NCBI RefSeq assembly: GCF_032062135.1
Contig: NC_092858.1
Span: forward strand, 124,682,933-124,746,932
From: Pyxicephalus adspersus
Lineage: Eukaryota; Chordata; Amphibia; Anura; Pyxicephalidae
Reading direction: 5' to 3'
Length of the DNA stretch: 64,000 nucleotides
Under the pieces are notes generated by a model, which worked only from the letters and a program-made list of their open reading frames with translations, did not search any database and had not been told where the DNA came from. Every line of letters begins with the position of its first letter. Within the stretch, counting starts at the first letter, position 1. The position numbers and the translations under genes are program-made. Positions 35,283-49,259 of the stretch are shown here, piece after piece.

Positions 35283-36449
35283 TAATTTACTTATTACACA
35301 AGAAACCCATAGTCGATATGGTTACAGGATACCCAGATTTTTATAGCAAGGGGTCTGACTTATCCAAAATCCCCTTACTGGTCCTTCTATACCAGCTGAC
35401 CACCTAGTAAAAGACCGGGCTGGGCTGGTTACTATGAAGTAATCCTACAGCGCTCCCTTTTTCTGAAAAAATACAATGTAGGAAATGTGTGTGGAACACA
35501 TATTATTATTATCCTGTCTGCAAAGTATAAAATTAAAAATAAACTTCCTGTTTACACGTTGTGTGGAAGTTATCAAAAACTCTGTCTCTATTTAAAACTT
35601 TCTTCAATTACAGGAGACATTGGTGTGGCTTATTAGTGTGTTTAACTTTAAAGTGCATCTGTGGAAAGACATAAAATGATTTCAATATTCTAAATAAACA
35701 GTAACAGCTTTAAAATCAAGCCATCCCTGATCTCTAGCTGTATGAAGATTTTCAAAGGTCCCCAAGGATCACAATAAACACTTTAGTGTTGGGATTCAGT
35801 GGGATTATAGCAGTTTAGAGATATCTGCCGATTGGTAACATTAGATGGATGGCAGTACTTCAAGATTCTGTTCTCAGCTATGATTTGTAAGAAAAAAAAT
35901 TTTTTGCTGATGCTTACAGATACAGCGATGAATTAAGATTTGTTGTGAAGTACTTTTATTGTTTTTTAACTGTATACACTATTACTGTTTCCCAATAATT
36001 ACCCTTTTGCAAGGGTTCCTTGATAGAGGTTGTATCATCTGGCAGTAAAATGGAGAGAGCTATGTTGGAGATGATTAAATGATGATTAATGTTTTGACAT
36101 TATTGGCTCTTCAGGTTCATCAGCTTTTTTATGTTAGTAGGTCATGTGAGTGAATACATTACACTGCATCACAAAAAGTAAATACTGTCTGTTACTTGGT
36201 CCATGTGTCCTAAATGAAGTATGCTGAATCTAAATCTGAAGTCTGATTCTGCCTAGGACGTCAGGATCTTAAATTAATTAAGCGTATAGACATGATTAGC
36301 TACATTCTCTACTTCAGCACTTACTATGTAATCTCCATACATAACTAACTTTTGCCTAATATTTCCATGACATTACAAAAACGTAGTTTTATGTTGCAAC
36401 AACATATGCAATTACACATAATTCACCTAAGTCCTTGTTCAACACACAT
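35283..36449. other. No recognised feature
   Basis: Unassigned intergenic sequence; nothing coding. Confidence 0.4.
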
Positions 36450-38110
36450 GTACACTTCAGAAGTGTTTCAGGCACTTATTTTTGCGTTTGTGGCTCTCGG
36501 CTGTCTCCCGTAGAAGAAACCAGCAGTAGTCGCCCATCATGTTGGGGTTGCACCGGCCTTGATAACTTGTTTCCATAACAGAAATATCTTGAAGGAACCT
36601 CTCCCCTTGTTCATCACTCACATCTCCAAAATTTTGTGGAAAGAAGTGGGGAATGTAAGAAATAAATTTTAAGTGACATTTGGCAGCCAAGTTGATGGTA
36701 TGCTGTTAGCATGTTGTTCACAAGTTCAGTATGGTATTCAGCTCGCTGGTTGCCCAGAAAGTTTTGTGCGAATAGCACAAATGAATCCCAAGCAGCAAGT
36801 TCAAGAAGGGATGAGTTTGTCTGTGAATGTGGCATCACGCATCAAATTGCGGATTTGGGGACCAACAAAAATGCCTGCTTTCAGTTTAGCATCTGTTATA
36901 ACTTTTCCAAACTTGTCTTTCAGATACTGAAAACCCATACCATCACGATCCATTGCAAGGCAAAGTTTTTCATTAAGTTTAATATGAAGTTACAGAAGGT
37001 AGACTTTCTGTGGATCAATGAGTGATTTATGCTTCACATTGTACTGGCCAACAATGTGTTCAGGTCTCGGTGGCCATTCTTTCACTTTGTAATGGTTACT
37101 GTCATCACGACTGTTCCACAGGCACAGAAAGCATATATATTTTGTATATCCCAATTGCAGAAGAATTGTTGTGACCTGAATGAGTGCCACCACATTCAGG
37201 TCACCACAAACGTTCCACTTGTGTTCTGAATAGTTAATCAATTTCAAAATGACCTCCATGGATGCGTATGTCTCTTTCATTCCCTCAGCATGAACAAGAG
37301 GAACAGAAGGTTTTATGTTACATTTATGCAGCAATATAGCTTTCAAACTTGCTTTGCTCGAGTCTATGAACAATCTCCACTGCTCTGATATGTATTCCCA
37401 ACCTAACTCCATCATCAGGCCACTCACGTCGGTACAGAAGCAAATGGCATTTTCCAGCTTGTAATAACCTGCAAACTTTGTGTGACGATCACGAAAGTAT
37501 GAAGTTGTGGTTCCTTTTTAAAGCTAATTCCACTCCTTTAATCTGAAGGCTAACAGTTCAGACTTCTCCTTTGACACAGACAGGTCCTTTAATAGATCAT
37601 CTTTATCTGTTTGGCTTATAAAATGTGGCTTACTCTTTTCAAATTGGAGTTCATAACATTCATTAACATCGACATCATCCTCCTGTTCCTCATCCAACAT
37701 GTCACTGTCAGTAACAACAGATGTAGGAGGGACTGGCACTGGCTTCTCTGCATCATGTGGCACTGGCTTCAGAGCAGATTTACAATCACGATAGAAGATT
37801 TTTGACATAGTCTTCTTTGAATACCCAGCAATTTTACAGATATAGAAGTATCAGTCGGAGTGATGGTCTTTTGGCTCACTCCAAACCATAGGCACGGAAA
37901 AAGCATTTTATTCCTTTTCCCATTCACACACCTTGCAGCAGATATGAGGTGCCCAGCTTTTATCCTGATCTCCAATGTCACATCCAAAGTAATACTTGTA
38001 AGCAAATCACACCCTCTTGTTAGGTTCTTGCACTGATCACACGGGTATGTATGCCACAGATGTAGCAAAAACTATCCGGTTTATTAACACAGCTGCACCT
38101 ACTCATCTTT
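36450..38110 (-). pseudogene. Decayed copy 2 of the unnamed animal transposon-like protein family
   Basis: On the - strand, in order from about 38100: NKPDSFCYIC; CLWFGVSQKTITPTDTS (37900s); ALKPVPHDAEKPVPVPPTS; LSVSKEKSELLAFRLKEWN; EQWRLFIDSSKASLKAIL; HAEGMKETYASMEVIL; VCGDLNVVALI; YICFLCLWNSRDDSNHYK; MSLKIYFLHS; NFGDVSDEQGERF; DISVMETSYQG; MMGDYCWFLLRE. Blocks and order match 572-2290, so both derive from one protein of about 550 aa. At least four frame changes separate the blocks. The family has no function that I know of; a mobile origin is inferred from two decayed copies in one window. Confidence 0.75.
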
Positions 38111-41100
38111 AGCTCAAAACAGACTGACAATGGCCTAGCTGTACTTTTTAATAGGATGGTTTCGCACTAGAGAAAAGCCCTTGGCCCATCTCGCCTTATA
38201 AACCTATTTCTGACGTCAGCTCACTGACTTGCCCAGACATGCCCTGACGCTGCTAGAACATGCATGCCACCAGGGGGCGTGATTCAGCTGAGGTGGCAGC
38301 AAGCATAGTGTTAGCTGCAACTGTTATAATGTTCCCATGTAAAAATACATTACCCATTCACTGACCGTTTAAACAGCTATAGCACGCCTATACCTTAAAA
38401 TCTGTACGTGATAGGCAAAATTCTGAGTTCAGATTTGGAATCAGCAAATTCGATATCATGTAAATCACATGTGTTATTCCCAGTAGCAAAATCGTTGTTG
38501 TGCAGTGAAAGAAATCAAGGATAGTAGTTACCTGTAGGTTGCTTACTATTTTAACAAACTTATTTTAATATTATTCACTAAAAAAAGTTTTTTTTTAATC
38601 TTAGGGGCTATGCAGGGATACTGCTAGATACGTTTGATGCTGTGATTTATTAATAGATTGCTGTTTTATTATCACTGTAGCCATCATGTAGTGGTGCTGA
38701 CCAGTTTAAATCCTACTACTGCTTGTTATAACGGTTATTTCATTTGGGAAGGTATAATTACATCTAAGGCTCCATTTGGACATTTGTCTGGTTCAATAAG
38801 ACATGCTAAATGTTAATATGTTGTAAATAAATGACTGGCAAAACATCACCACCAACCACAATCAATCAGGAAACTGGTAGTACATAACCATGTGGTATGT
38901 TGCAATACAGGGGCATCAGAGGAGTGTTTGTTATGTACAGTGGACATGACATGGTAATAATTATCAGATAATGTGGCTGACATGCTAAACAATGCTTCTG
39001 GTATACATAAAATCTATGAACACACTAAAATAAAAAAGTAAATGATAAAATGACCACTTTCCCTGTTAGAACTTTTGAGTCCCATGATTTTGGTCTGCAG
39101 TTTTTTTTTTTTCCTTGAATTGTACCTGATACTTCTGTATTAGCTCTCCTTTTAACTTCCTGTTGTATGGTGATAAAGCTGCTTTGTAGATAAGAGAAGG
39201 CATGTAAGGGGGAGGAAGGATTGCAGAAGGTTTATTGCTTCAGAACAACCCGTCTAGAACTTCCACAGAAAACATACCTTAGAGCTGGTATGCTTTCCAG
39301 GTAATCTGGGTTTTCAACCAGGTAACTTAAATTAATTTTGGTGTCAAACTCTTTGGTGAAACTCTTCTCTAAACTATTTACTATTACGTATTATTCCAAG
39401 ATGGGGTTAATATCCAATTTTCTTAATGTTAATGGGAATGCAGGGGGTCAGTAATGGTTTGGGATCACACATTTTATTTTAGGAGATTTCTGTCCCCCTC
39501 CCTGAAGCATATAACTTGTGAATCTGCTACCATATTAGATGGCAAATATGCCAACAGTGGCTGTAGGTTGAGAGGAGGAAATGGCACAGTGGCTTATATA
39601 AAGTACAATGACTGCCCTGTTGAAACTGTTATGTTAACAGCTCCAGTCCTTGGATACCCTTGAGCAGATGAAGCAGGGAGGCAGTTTGTGGATTGAGAAC
39701 ATGGTCAGAATTTGAGGACTGGCTTGAAAAAATAAAATAAAATATGTTTAGGTGAGGCAACAAGAAACATGTAATAAAAACTGTAATGGATTTAATAAAA
39801 TTTTGGAAATACATGTACTATCAGCTAAGTACACGTGTTTTCAGACATTGGGAGCAGGAAGGTAAGGAGTATGGCACACAGATTACACTGCCTGCATAGA
39901 TGTTCCTTATTAATGCTGTGAATAGGGGCACAGGATACTGGAACAGGAAATAGTGGTGACTTCCAGGTAACTGTGTAATGCAATGAGGGGGTGGCATGCT
40001 ACAGCTGAGGAATATTACAGATAACAGTTCATATGAATGTATTTCAGCTCTTTCCGTAGTAGCTGTAGGGTAGTTTTAACTCTACCAAACTCTACACATT
40101 AGACAGGGTGCAGTAAACTTTATTCTCCTCTCCCTGAAGTATTATTAATAATAATTGGCTGCTGCAAACCTGTTAAGGTAATTATGCCTGGAAATGGCCC
40201 TTAATATCTTAAATATCTTACATGAAGAAAGTTGAAGAAACTGTTCCTCTTTGGATCCAAAACCTTATGTTTCTTGTCCCCTCTCTTGGTTCTGATATCT
40301 ACCTCTATAATAGTGTATTTTTTTTCCCAAGTGATTTCTGAACTAAATTGGTAATTCATCCTCTAATGCATTTATTGTTTAAAAGTCAGTATAAAATAAA
40401 AGTTGGAAAACAAAAAGCATGTGATAATTTACCCAGTCATTCTTTTGGTTATAATTCTTTTATGATCCACCTAATAGGGCATGGCAGGAGCGTGACTTTT
40501 GCTTGAATACTTTGTGTCATATTGCATCCCTATTGTACTTATGGTTTTTATGTGATGCACATTTATTGATGCCTGAAACAGCTATAAAAATTTGTGTAAT
40601 AAAAAGAACTGTAACTGCACAGATGGCCAGAGGGTCATAAAAAATTGATTTGCATGGCTTGGCCCATTTTCCAAAGCAAAGTACAAACTTCTTTGTGAAT
40701 GAAGTGATGTTTGTTAGGATATGCTCGCAATGTAATTTAATTTCATTTCCAATAAGAGACTTTATTGAAAATTTCCAAGCAAGTTTTGTGATAACAAGTT
40801 TCAGGGATTTTATAAGCACTTGCATCGTGTATTGTAGAGATGATACAAATTTAGCCCCTAATCATTCTGAAATTTCTCTAATATCCCCTTAGCCTTAACA
40901 TAAAGTATATACGTTTACTAAATGGATAGAAACTATTCTAGTCCAATAGCACTCTTAGGTATTAAATATGTTTAATGTAGCATAAAAGTTTTGCACTCTA
41001 GAGCAGTGCATTGTTGGAGGAATTTGGCAGCACTCAGGTCTCATCCCGGTGATGTGAACAGTGCTTATTTGCTGTTTGAGGACTATCAAAGGGTTCTTAT

Positions 41101-43774
41101 ATTGCTTGAATCATGATGTGAGAGGTGGCAACAACACTGGTCAACTGCAAAGTGAGCACTTGTGTTGTCTCCATTAAAACTGATGTGCATGGGACAGTAT
41201 ATTCAGCAGATTCTCATGCACATCATTACAAGGGTTACAAACTAAACTGATGTTAAGGCTTCACTGATATTTGGGCTTTAGCTGTTTTATACCAATGAAA
41301 TGTTAATTGTTTTTCTGTGTTTGGGCTGCAAATCAGATACAAATCCATAAAATTCTATTGACTATCAATGAGCAGTGCACACAATGTTTCTGTGAACAGA
41401 ATATCCTATAAAGGCCAAAAACAACCTCTTTTGTCTTACAACCTGTTCACGTGACAAATGGCAAGTTCCCTTTTTAGTTCAACGAAACCTGTGACAATAA
41501 AAATGAGATACACAAACAGTTTCTGTTATCATTAAAAGCTCCTTTCAAAATTAATTCTAATATGTTAATCATTTTGGTATTCGTCTGACTACAATGATGT
41601 TGTTGTGAGATTTGTGATTCGATAAGGCTAAGCTGTACTTGTTTTCCTTGAAGTCAGCTATGTTTCACATGGCCTTGGAAATCAGCTGTAACTCCTGGGT
41701 ATCTGATGTTTAGTGTTCCCCCACCAACAAGCTTGAAAACTAATCTTGAAGTAGTGTAATAAACATTCCTTTATTTTTTCAAACTGTTTAAAATTCAAAA
41801 GGAATACTATTTTTTGTCTGTATCCAAAGACAAACAATGGTATTTATTTTGGTGTTTATTCTGGTGTTTATTTTGTTCCATGACTTTTATTTTAAGAATT
41901 TCATCATTTTTATTTCAATACAGTATTATAATTTAAGTATATAGCCCCGACTAACCACTTGTAGGAGTGCTCATATTTTCTATGTATTTCTAGTTTCACA
42001 TTGCAGCTGCATGACACCAAGGAAGTACATTGCTTTTCATTCAACTTTTCTGATATGTACTTTAGTGATTCAGAACACCAGTTAATTTATAATTGATTAC
42101 ATTCTACTACAACTATGCTCGTTTGAGATCTCAACTATGTGGCTTACCTGGCACTGAAGTGCGGACATGACAAGACCCCTTGCATCACCTTTGTTAACCA
42201 GGGAAGACTCTTCAATCAAAGACAACCATTTACCGTTACTAAGATTGCCTCTGTTGCTTCTCTATTTTGTTGCAATTTTTTAGACAAGCATTAACAAAGT
42301 GAGGTTAAATCCTGAAGCCAGGATTCTAGAAACAATGGGAAACAAATTTAAAAGAGGAATATAATGGAAGACTTTTCATCTAACAAAAATACAATCAGAC
42401 ATTTTTTGGTCAGTGGCCTTAAACAGTATATTGCAGCTTTTAGATGTGATGGCTACATTGGATTTGTTTAGTCTTTTTTCTTCTGTTTTCCCCTGGTAAT
42501 ACTACAAATGACACACTTCTTTATACTCACTCCTCTATTATGAAGGTAGCCATGGATGTCAACACAGACAACAACCACAGCCACTCATGTCTCTTTGAAA
42601 CTAGCAAGAAGGGAAAGGTGCACATTTGTAGGGCTTACATACAAACAACAAAAAAGGGTTTCCAGGATACTCTCAAGCTAGCCACAAAAACAAAATGTTC
42701 AATTAAAATGACTTACATTAAAAGCAAAAATTTTGGTTACATGCATTGCAAATATATGTGGCTTCTACTTGTGTTTGCAAATGTATGAAACAAACATTTG
42801 TATTTGTAATCTAAGTAATTGAATCAGATTAGTTGTTTTCTACTGGCTCACTGAAAGTCTGGGGATGTTTTTTTTGTTTGTCACCATGGAGGGACTTGAT
42901 CTTCCACTCTTGAACTTCTTTACATGGGTGGAGTTGGAGGATAAATAGTTTACATAAAAAATACTATCCTTTCTGGTTTCAGTCCAGGACACAGAAAGTT
43001 ACAAAAAACATTGGATTATTGTCAGGAAGTAAATGCAAAGAAAAATCCTAATGCCTTAATGTCCTAAAAAGCTTAATACATGAAAACAAATGCAGCCACC
43101 ACTTCCACAGACTGTCTGCAAAAATAAAAATGAAACAATTGTTCTTAGGAATAGATACCTTTATGGGAAAATATAAACATTTAGAAGTCAAATATAAACA
43201 TTTAGAAGTCTGTACATAAATAATTGAATTTTTCAATTAGCACAAATTTTATGGTGAATACTGTTCCATGCATGTGTTATGGATGACACCAATTGAATCT
43301 ACACCAAGGGATGTTTGTTGAATATTGGATTCACTGTTTTATAAAAAGACCTCTTAATGTCTTGGGTATACAGGCTGAAATGTAAAAAAGAAAGAACACT
43401 GAAAAAAATTATTTCTTGGGATCCCAGTAATTGGCTATATATTTAAATACAAAACCACTTAAAATATCCTCTTGGCGACGAGAAAAATTGCTAATCAGAA
43501 CTGGCTGTCAGTCAGTGCTACTTTGTTTATTAACAAGACACATTCTTGTAGAGTACTATAACCTTTCAAATAATCTCTCCTTTTTCCTGTCAGACAAGCC
43601 ATGTGGAACATGAAATTGTTTTGTTGCTCCAGGACTAGTTTACAGAAAAAACCTTATAGACAAATATCAATGCGATGGAACAACACGCAACAATCCCACA
43701 TTAGATAGTAGTAGAGATAGATTTATTACCATAAATGGTTGCTTTTGACAATTTGACTTTTGAAGTAACAGTCG
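38111..43774. other. Long stretch without a recognised gene
   Basis: 5.7 kb of AT-rich intergenic DNA. No splice-supported exons, terminal repeats or tandem arrays were recognised. Open frames here are short and without motifs. Confidence 0.4.
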
Positions 43775-44010
43775 TAGCCTATTATTATTAATATTATTAT
43801 CATCCAGTATTTATATAGCACCGACATAATATGCAGTTCTTTACAAAGTCTATAGTCATAGACTAGCTGTGCCTTACAATCTAATGTCCCTACCATAGTC
43901 ATATGTCATTAGCACAGTCTAAGGTCAACTTGGGGGAAATCATTTAACCTAACTACATGTTTGTGGAATGTGGGAGGAAACCGGAAAGCCTGGAGAAAAC
44001 CCACCAGTAC
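43775..44010 (-). mobile_element. SINE with V-SINE-like core, - orientation
   Basis: (ATT)n then ccagtatttatatagcaccg, cttacaatctaatgtcccta, ttaacctaactacatgtttg and tgggaggaaaccggaaagcc. The tRNA head is missing. Confidence 0.75.
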
Positions 44011-45660
44011 TTTACTACTGGTTCTAGTCCCCCAGTTGACTTATTAGCTTTTATTGGGTTTGCAATATTTAAATAAATACATACAGATTTGGTCTCCATA
44101 TCTGTAAAGCTTGACATTTTGTTTTCTAAGAAAACGAATCTGAACCAGATCTCTCATATAAAACCTAAACTAGCAGGCTGAACAATTTTATAGTATAATT
44201 ATATTTTCTGTTTACAGCCTACCATCCAGTCAATAATACACCTATCCTATCTAGGTGAAAAGTGGCTTTGCAATAATGTCTGCCTTAGGCAAATAGATTT
44301 CATTTGATATTGAAATATGTATTGTCTAGGAGTTTTATTGCAAATAGTGTCCCAAGCAGGAGAGAGGAAGGTGTGCAGAGGGTTCATCTGAGTAGCTCAC
44401 AATCCAGAGGGTTTGAGACAATACCAGGCCAATGATCCAAAGTCTCTCCCTAAGCGCATCCCTAAGTGGAGTGACCAATAGGACCTTGAACACTTTCTTA
44501 GTAAGACATCAAAAAGAAGTTCCTTGCTGGAGATTTTACCTGCTACGTGACTAGTTACTAGTTTTGATCTCTAGTGCTTGTGTGCGCCTGTCTCAGGTAG
44601 CTTGGTACCTTGGTTGGGCCCCCCACTTCTACGGGCTTCTTTGCTTAAATATTACAGTGCTTCAGACTACAAAAAAGCCTCCTATTAGGTAGTCCGGGAG
44701 CCCTGGGCTGTCCACCCCCACAAAAATTTCTTATTTATATCTTATCTTATCTATCCTATCTTTTCTCCAAACCCTCCAAGTATTTATCTCTTTTTGATTA
44801 CCTGCCTCACTGGGTGCCAACAGTCTAGAAGGTTCCAGGCGAAGAGCACCCGCACTTCCCCAACTAAAAGGGGCACTATAAACATAGGGATGCTACAAAA
44901 TTATATTTACACTTTAACCCATGCAATATTTTAGAAAGATCTTGTAGTTGATTGCAAGGATTGATTTAAACCAATTGTCACTATGATCAAAATATAGACA
45001 CAAAATAAAAACAGAAAAAAATCACATAGTGTATTCCTGGCATTATTCATATTGTATAGTAAGCAAGATCAACACATAACATCAAGGGAAGGACAATATC
45101 AACATATAGGACCAGTTATGAAGGTACTTTCAATTACCAAGTAAGGTCTAGGAGAATTTTTTTCAAAGTCGCTGCAAAGAAATATCCACCCTAAGCTAAC
45201 CTGTGATTACTTCAGGTAATCCTTTATCTTCAGTTACAGGTAACAGTCTCTATTACCGGTGTGGTCACGATATATAAAACTGCTAAGGAAACTTCAGATT
45301 TACAACACATTACCAGACTGGAATGCCCAGACATTAGTCATCATAGCCATAAAAAAGACAACATTCTGATTGACATGACTTATTTGTATAGAGAAGAGAA
45401 CTTTTTTTGCATATTATTGGGAAGTGAAAATAAAATATATTCATAACTAGGGAGATATTCAAAAAAGATTTTTTTTACTCTAGTACCAGTCAGAAAGCAA
45501 ATGGATTAATAGACAGAACAAAAGGGACAACAAATTTCTGAGGCATCACTATCAGAGATTTTAAAAGTTACTTTAACATAATAACTAAAGGTGGTTACAG
45601 AAAGAAATAGCACCTACCTGCATTTGCCAGTTGATGTGGCATGAACATTGCAGTAGCCTC
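44011..45660. other. No recognised feature
   Basis: Unassigned. 44340-44880 is less AT-rich and has a ctatcttat-type simple stretch near 44740, but no element ends were found. Confidence 0.35.
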
Positions 45661-45663
45661 TAA

Positions 45664-45955
45664 GCCAACCTTTCTCAACCTTTTTACCCCTAAGGAACAC
45701 TTGAAATCGTTTTCAGATCTTGAGGAACCTCTGGTAAAACCAATTTATTAGGAGTCAGTAGGGAAAGAAACTTTTAAATTGGTGGCAAGTCAAAAGAATG
45801 CCCCCGTGTTTTAGGTATAAGCAAAGTATCTACCTATACCTAAAACATCGTTAGCAGCTGTCCTATGCAAGCATCTTCAAATGAGAAACAATCAGCCACA
45901 GGAACCTATAACAACCTCTGAGGAATCCCTGGTAAGGAATGGCTGCTCCAGGCAA
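45664..45955. mobile_element. hAT-like MITE remnant
   Basis: cctttctcaacctttttacc near the left and aggaatccctggtaaggaat near the right belong to the same Charlie-like family as 34734-35279; terminal repeats are degraded. Confidence 0.45.
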
Positions 45956-46263
45956 AGAACAGGTAAATGCAGTGAGGAGGCATACACAATGCACGTTTCA
46001 ATCAATTAAATTTTTAATTATTATTACAATAGTAATTTTGATCAACTTTAATTTATCTTTAAGACTGACTACAAGTGTACGATATACTTTTCACTTGAAC
46101 AACTGGTATTAGGTTAATTTTAAGCATTATATCACACACACAAATCTCTTTTTGACTGCAATATGATTGGTAATCAATTGACAAATAAACAAAAAACTTA
46201 TTTCAATTGTGTCTGTCTGTTTTATTGTGGTATACTTTAAAAGACATATAGTACTAAAAAAGG

Positions 46264-46497
46264 ACAGTGTTCTCCCCTGCCCCTTTTAGCTGGGTGCACA
46301 ACTCGTCATTTTCAGTTGTTTTCGGGTGGTTAATTAGAAAGGCAGGCATTAGAAAGTTAGAAAAAAAGTTTAGGGGTTACTGGATACCTACAGAACTCAT
46401 AACTGGGAACATTCAATGTGTCACATGTTGCCCTGCCCATTCAGCTAAAGTTTGTTCCCATCCAGCTGAAAAAAAAATCTGGGGAGAACACTGTAAA
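46264..46497. mobile_element. MITE with 14-bp perfect terminal repeats
   Basis: acagtgttctcccc at the left is the exact complement of ggggagaacactgt at the right. Subterminal ttttagctggg and ccagctgaaa also pair. Non-coding, about 230 bp. The CAGTGTTC end suits hAT, but no 8-bp duplication was seen. Confidence 0.65.
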
Positions 46498-48315
46498 GTA
46501 TTTGTCATTGTGCAAAAAGTGTAGGGACTGGGGTGAAAGGGGTCACCTTGGTGCAGCCGACAGCAAATGTATGCAAAAGTTTGCTAGAATTATGTAAGGT
46601 GTACAGCAGTGTGCAGAAGGTATGCTGGAATTGAGATAAATTGATATGAATATGACTTGGATATAAAGTTAATTCAGCCTCCTGCAAAGCAGACTTCAAA
46701 CATCACTGTCTGTTAAGACAGATCCTAATCAACCATCAAAGGATTGTTGAACAGAGACAATGACTGACATCTTCCATGAGTGGATGCAACTTGTGGTATT
46801 TCCTGTTCAAACCTATTACTATTGCTTCAGTCCCCCTGGAGGGAGCAGGGGTCTGTGATAACAATCTCAAGCTTAGGACAATGATGAACTTTGTGGCCTC
46901 TGGAGCAAGACTTCACCAATGAGAATTCAATTACCATATATTTTGCTCTGGATTTTTGCAGATTCGTGTAGTTCAGGGAGAAAAAGATAATGGCTTGTGT
47001 GTTTTTGAGAGAGTGAGAATGTCTATGTGCTAGGTATAGACTTAGACCCCTTCCTTCTCCCATCCCTTTCCTATGTACCCTTTTTTACCTTTTCTGTAAA
47101 CACTCTTTATATATACCTTAATTTGTAGATAAACTATTCACTTTTAAAAGATTTGCTTTATCCAACACCCCATAAAGAGCACATTCTACAGGGTAATTAA
47201 ATGTTTTCAGTATGGAAGATTGGCTCCTTTGTAGCAGCAGGAATTTTGATACTTTGTTTTCACTTTTCCAACATTTTTTCACTTTGCTGTTGTTCTGCAA
47301 ATCAACTAGGTACTGGGGTGTGCAACCCAAAGGCTGTAATGTAAAGTTCATACTGCTTTTCTTCCACAATGGTTCATTATAGATTATGGGCATGTATATA
47401 TGCTTCATCACTTCTTTCCCACGTTTTGTGTGTACCAGAATGGTGGAGGCATCATGGACAGTACTCATCAGGCACACATCTTTCTTGTCATGCCATCTCA
47501 GGGCCATCATCTTGCCTTTCTGCCAGGCAACAACTTCTTCAGTCTCGAGCTTCCCTTTTTGTAAACATTGATGGCAGGTTGCGTCGGTTTGCCCTAACGG
47601 TTCCATACGCATCTGTTCTGTGTTGCAGAAGGAACTCATAAAGCGCAGGAGATGTGTAGAAATTGTCAGCTGTGACACAATAGCCCTGACCTAGCAATGG
47701 CTCAATGAGGGATAGCACTGAAGATGTTGCCAATCCATAATGGCTTCATCTGGGGTTGAACTGTGTCCCTTTTCCAGTGTAAAGTACCGTATTTCAAATG
47801 TAGGCAGATGAGGATTCGCACAGCATATACATTTTCATGCCAAATTGTGTCCTCTTTGACGCAAGGTACTGCACCCAGCTGAGCCTTCCCTTGTAAGCCA
47901 TTAGACTTTCGTCAATGCTGACATCTCTTTCTGGCACATAGGTTTGCTGGAAATTTTGTAGAATCATCTGAGACACTTCCCAAATTTTCTTCAGTTTTGG
48001 TGCAGGATGAGTATTCTCATCAAATTCTTCATTGTTTGCGAAGTGCAGGTACTTCATGATGAGGGAAAAGCAGTATTCTGGCATGACTGGGCAATCATTT
48101 TATTCTTGGACCAGTACCACTTCTGCAATGGTTTGCCCACAACTCCCTGCTGGATCACCAAGCCCAAAAACAGCCAAATGTCATCCTTGGTCACAGGTTC
48201 CTACTTTCTGCTTCTTGCAAACCTCAGGTTTGTTGTCCAGCGTACCTGCAAAAAAAAATTAAAAAGGTATTTTAGGATATGTTCTTTTATAGTGTGAAGG
48301 TTGCAAGTAATATGT

Positions 48316-48720
48316 TAGCAAACACAGAGCAGCATATATGTTTGCATAAAAAAAAATAGCAAAAAATTTCAAAAAGTTAGCAACCACAGAGCAGCACACA
48401 TGTTGGCATAAAAAAAATTAAAAAGTTAGCAAACACAAAGCAGCACACGTTTGAATAAAAAAAAAAAATTAGCAAAAAATTTTAAAAAGTTAGCAAACAC
48501 AGAGCAGCATACATGTTGGCATAAAAAAATTCAAAAAGTTAGCAAACACAGAGCAGACGTTGAAAAAAAAAAAAAAAATAGCAAAAAATTTCTAAAAGTT
48601 AGCACTGAGCAGCAGACGTTAGCATAATTTTTTAAAAAAGTTAGCAAACACAAAGCCGCATACATGTTTGCAAAAAAAAAAAAATAGCAAAAAATTTCAA
48701 AAAGTTAGCAAACACAAGAG
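48316..48720. repeat. Tandem repeat of about 50-62 bp inside the piggyBac copy
   Basis: About seven units of gttagcaaacacagagcagc plus acatgtttgcataaaa, an A run, and agcaaaaaatttcaaaaa, with variable A-run length. It splits the transposase frame between the LFLTEQV and LRFARSRK-type regions. Confidence 0.85.
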
Positions 48721-49259
48721 CCGTTTGAACCTGTTCGGTCAAAAACAACTTCAGGTATGCCAGGGGGTCGTCGCATTCAGCCTCAATTTTCATCCCAGGT
48801 GCACCGGTAAATGGAAATCTTGGCGGTGCTGCCTGGTCCGCATCAATGTCAATAGGACACCATGTGCGCACAGCACTGACCTCAGGTTCAGAATCGTCGC
48901 TCAGTTCACTTTCGCTGTCTGATGAAAAATCCTGGTGAATCACTATCATTCGATTCCACAATGGACTCCAAATCCCTATCGCTGCTTTCAAATTTCACCA
49001 AAACAGCGCTTGTGGCGGCGAGATGCTGTTTGGATACTATGTGCTCTCCAGCAATCAGTCAGGAACAATCAAGGTCAAAGACAAAGTGAGGAAATGATAC
49101 ATTCAGGAAGTGATTTATAAGTCATCAAAAGGTCAGATCAAGGTCAGGGCTAATAGTGGGCAAAATGTAAATCAGGGCACTGGGCAATGTTGCTTGGTGC
49201 ACTAAAATGTGTTTTTATACTTTTATTGTGTTTTTATGTGTTTTTACTGTAAATAAAAT

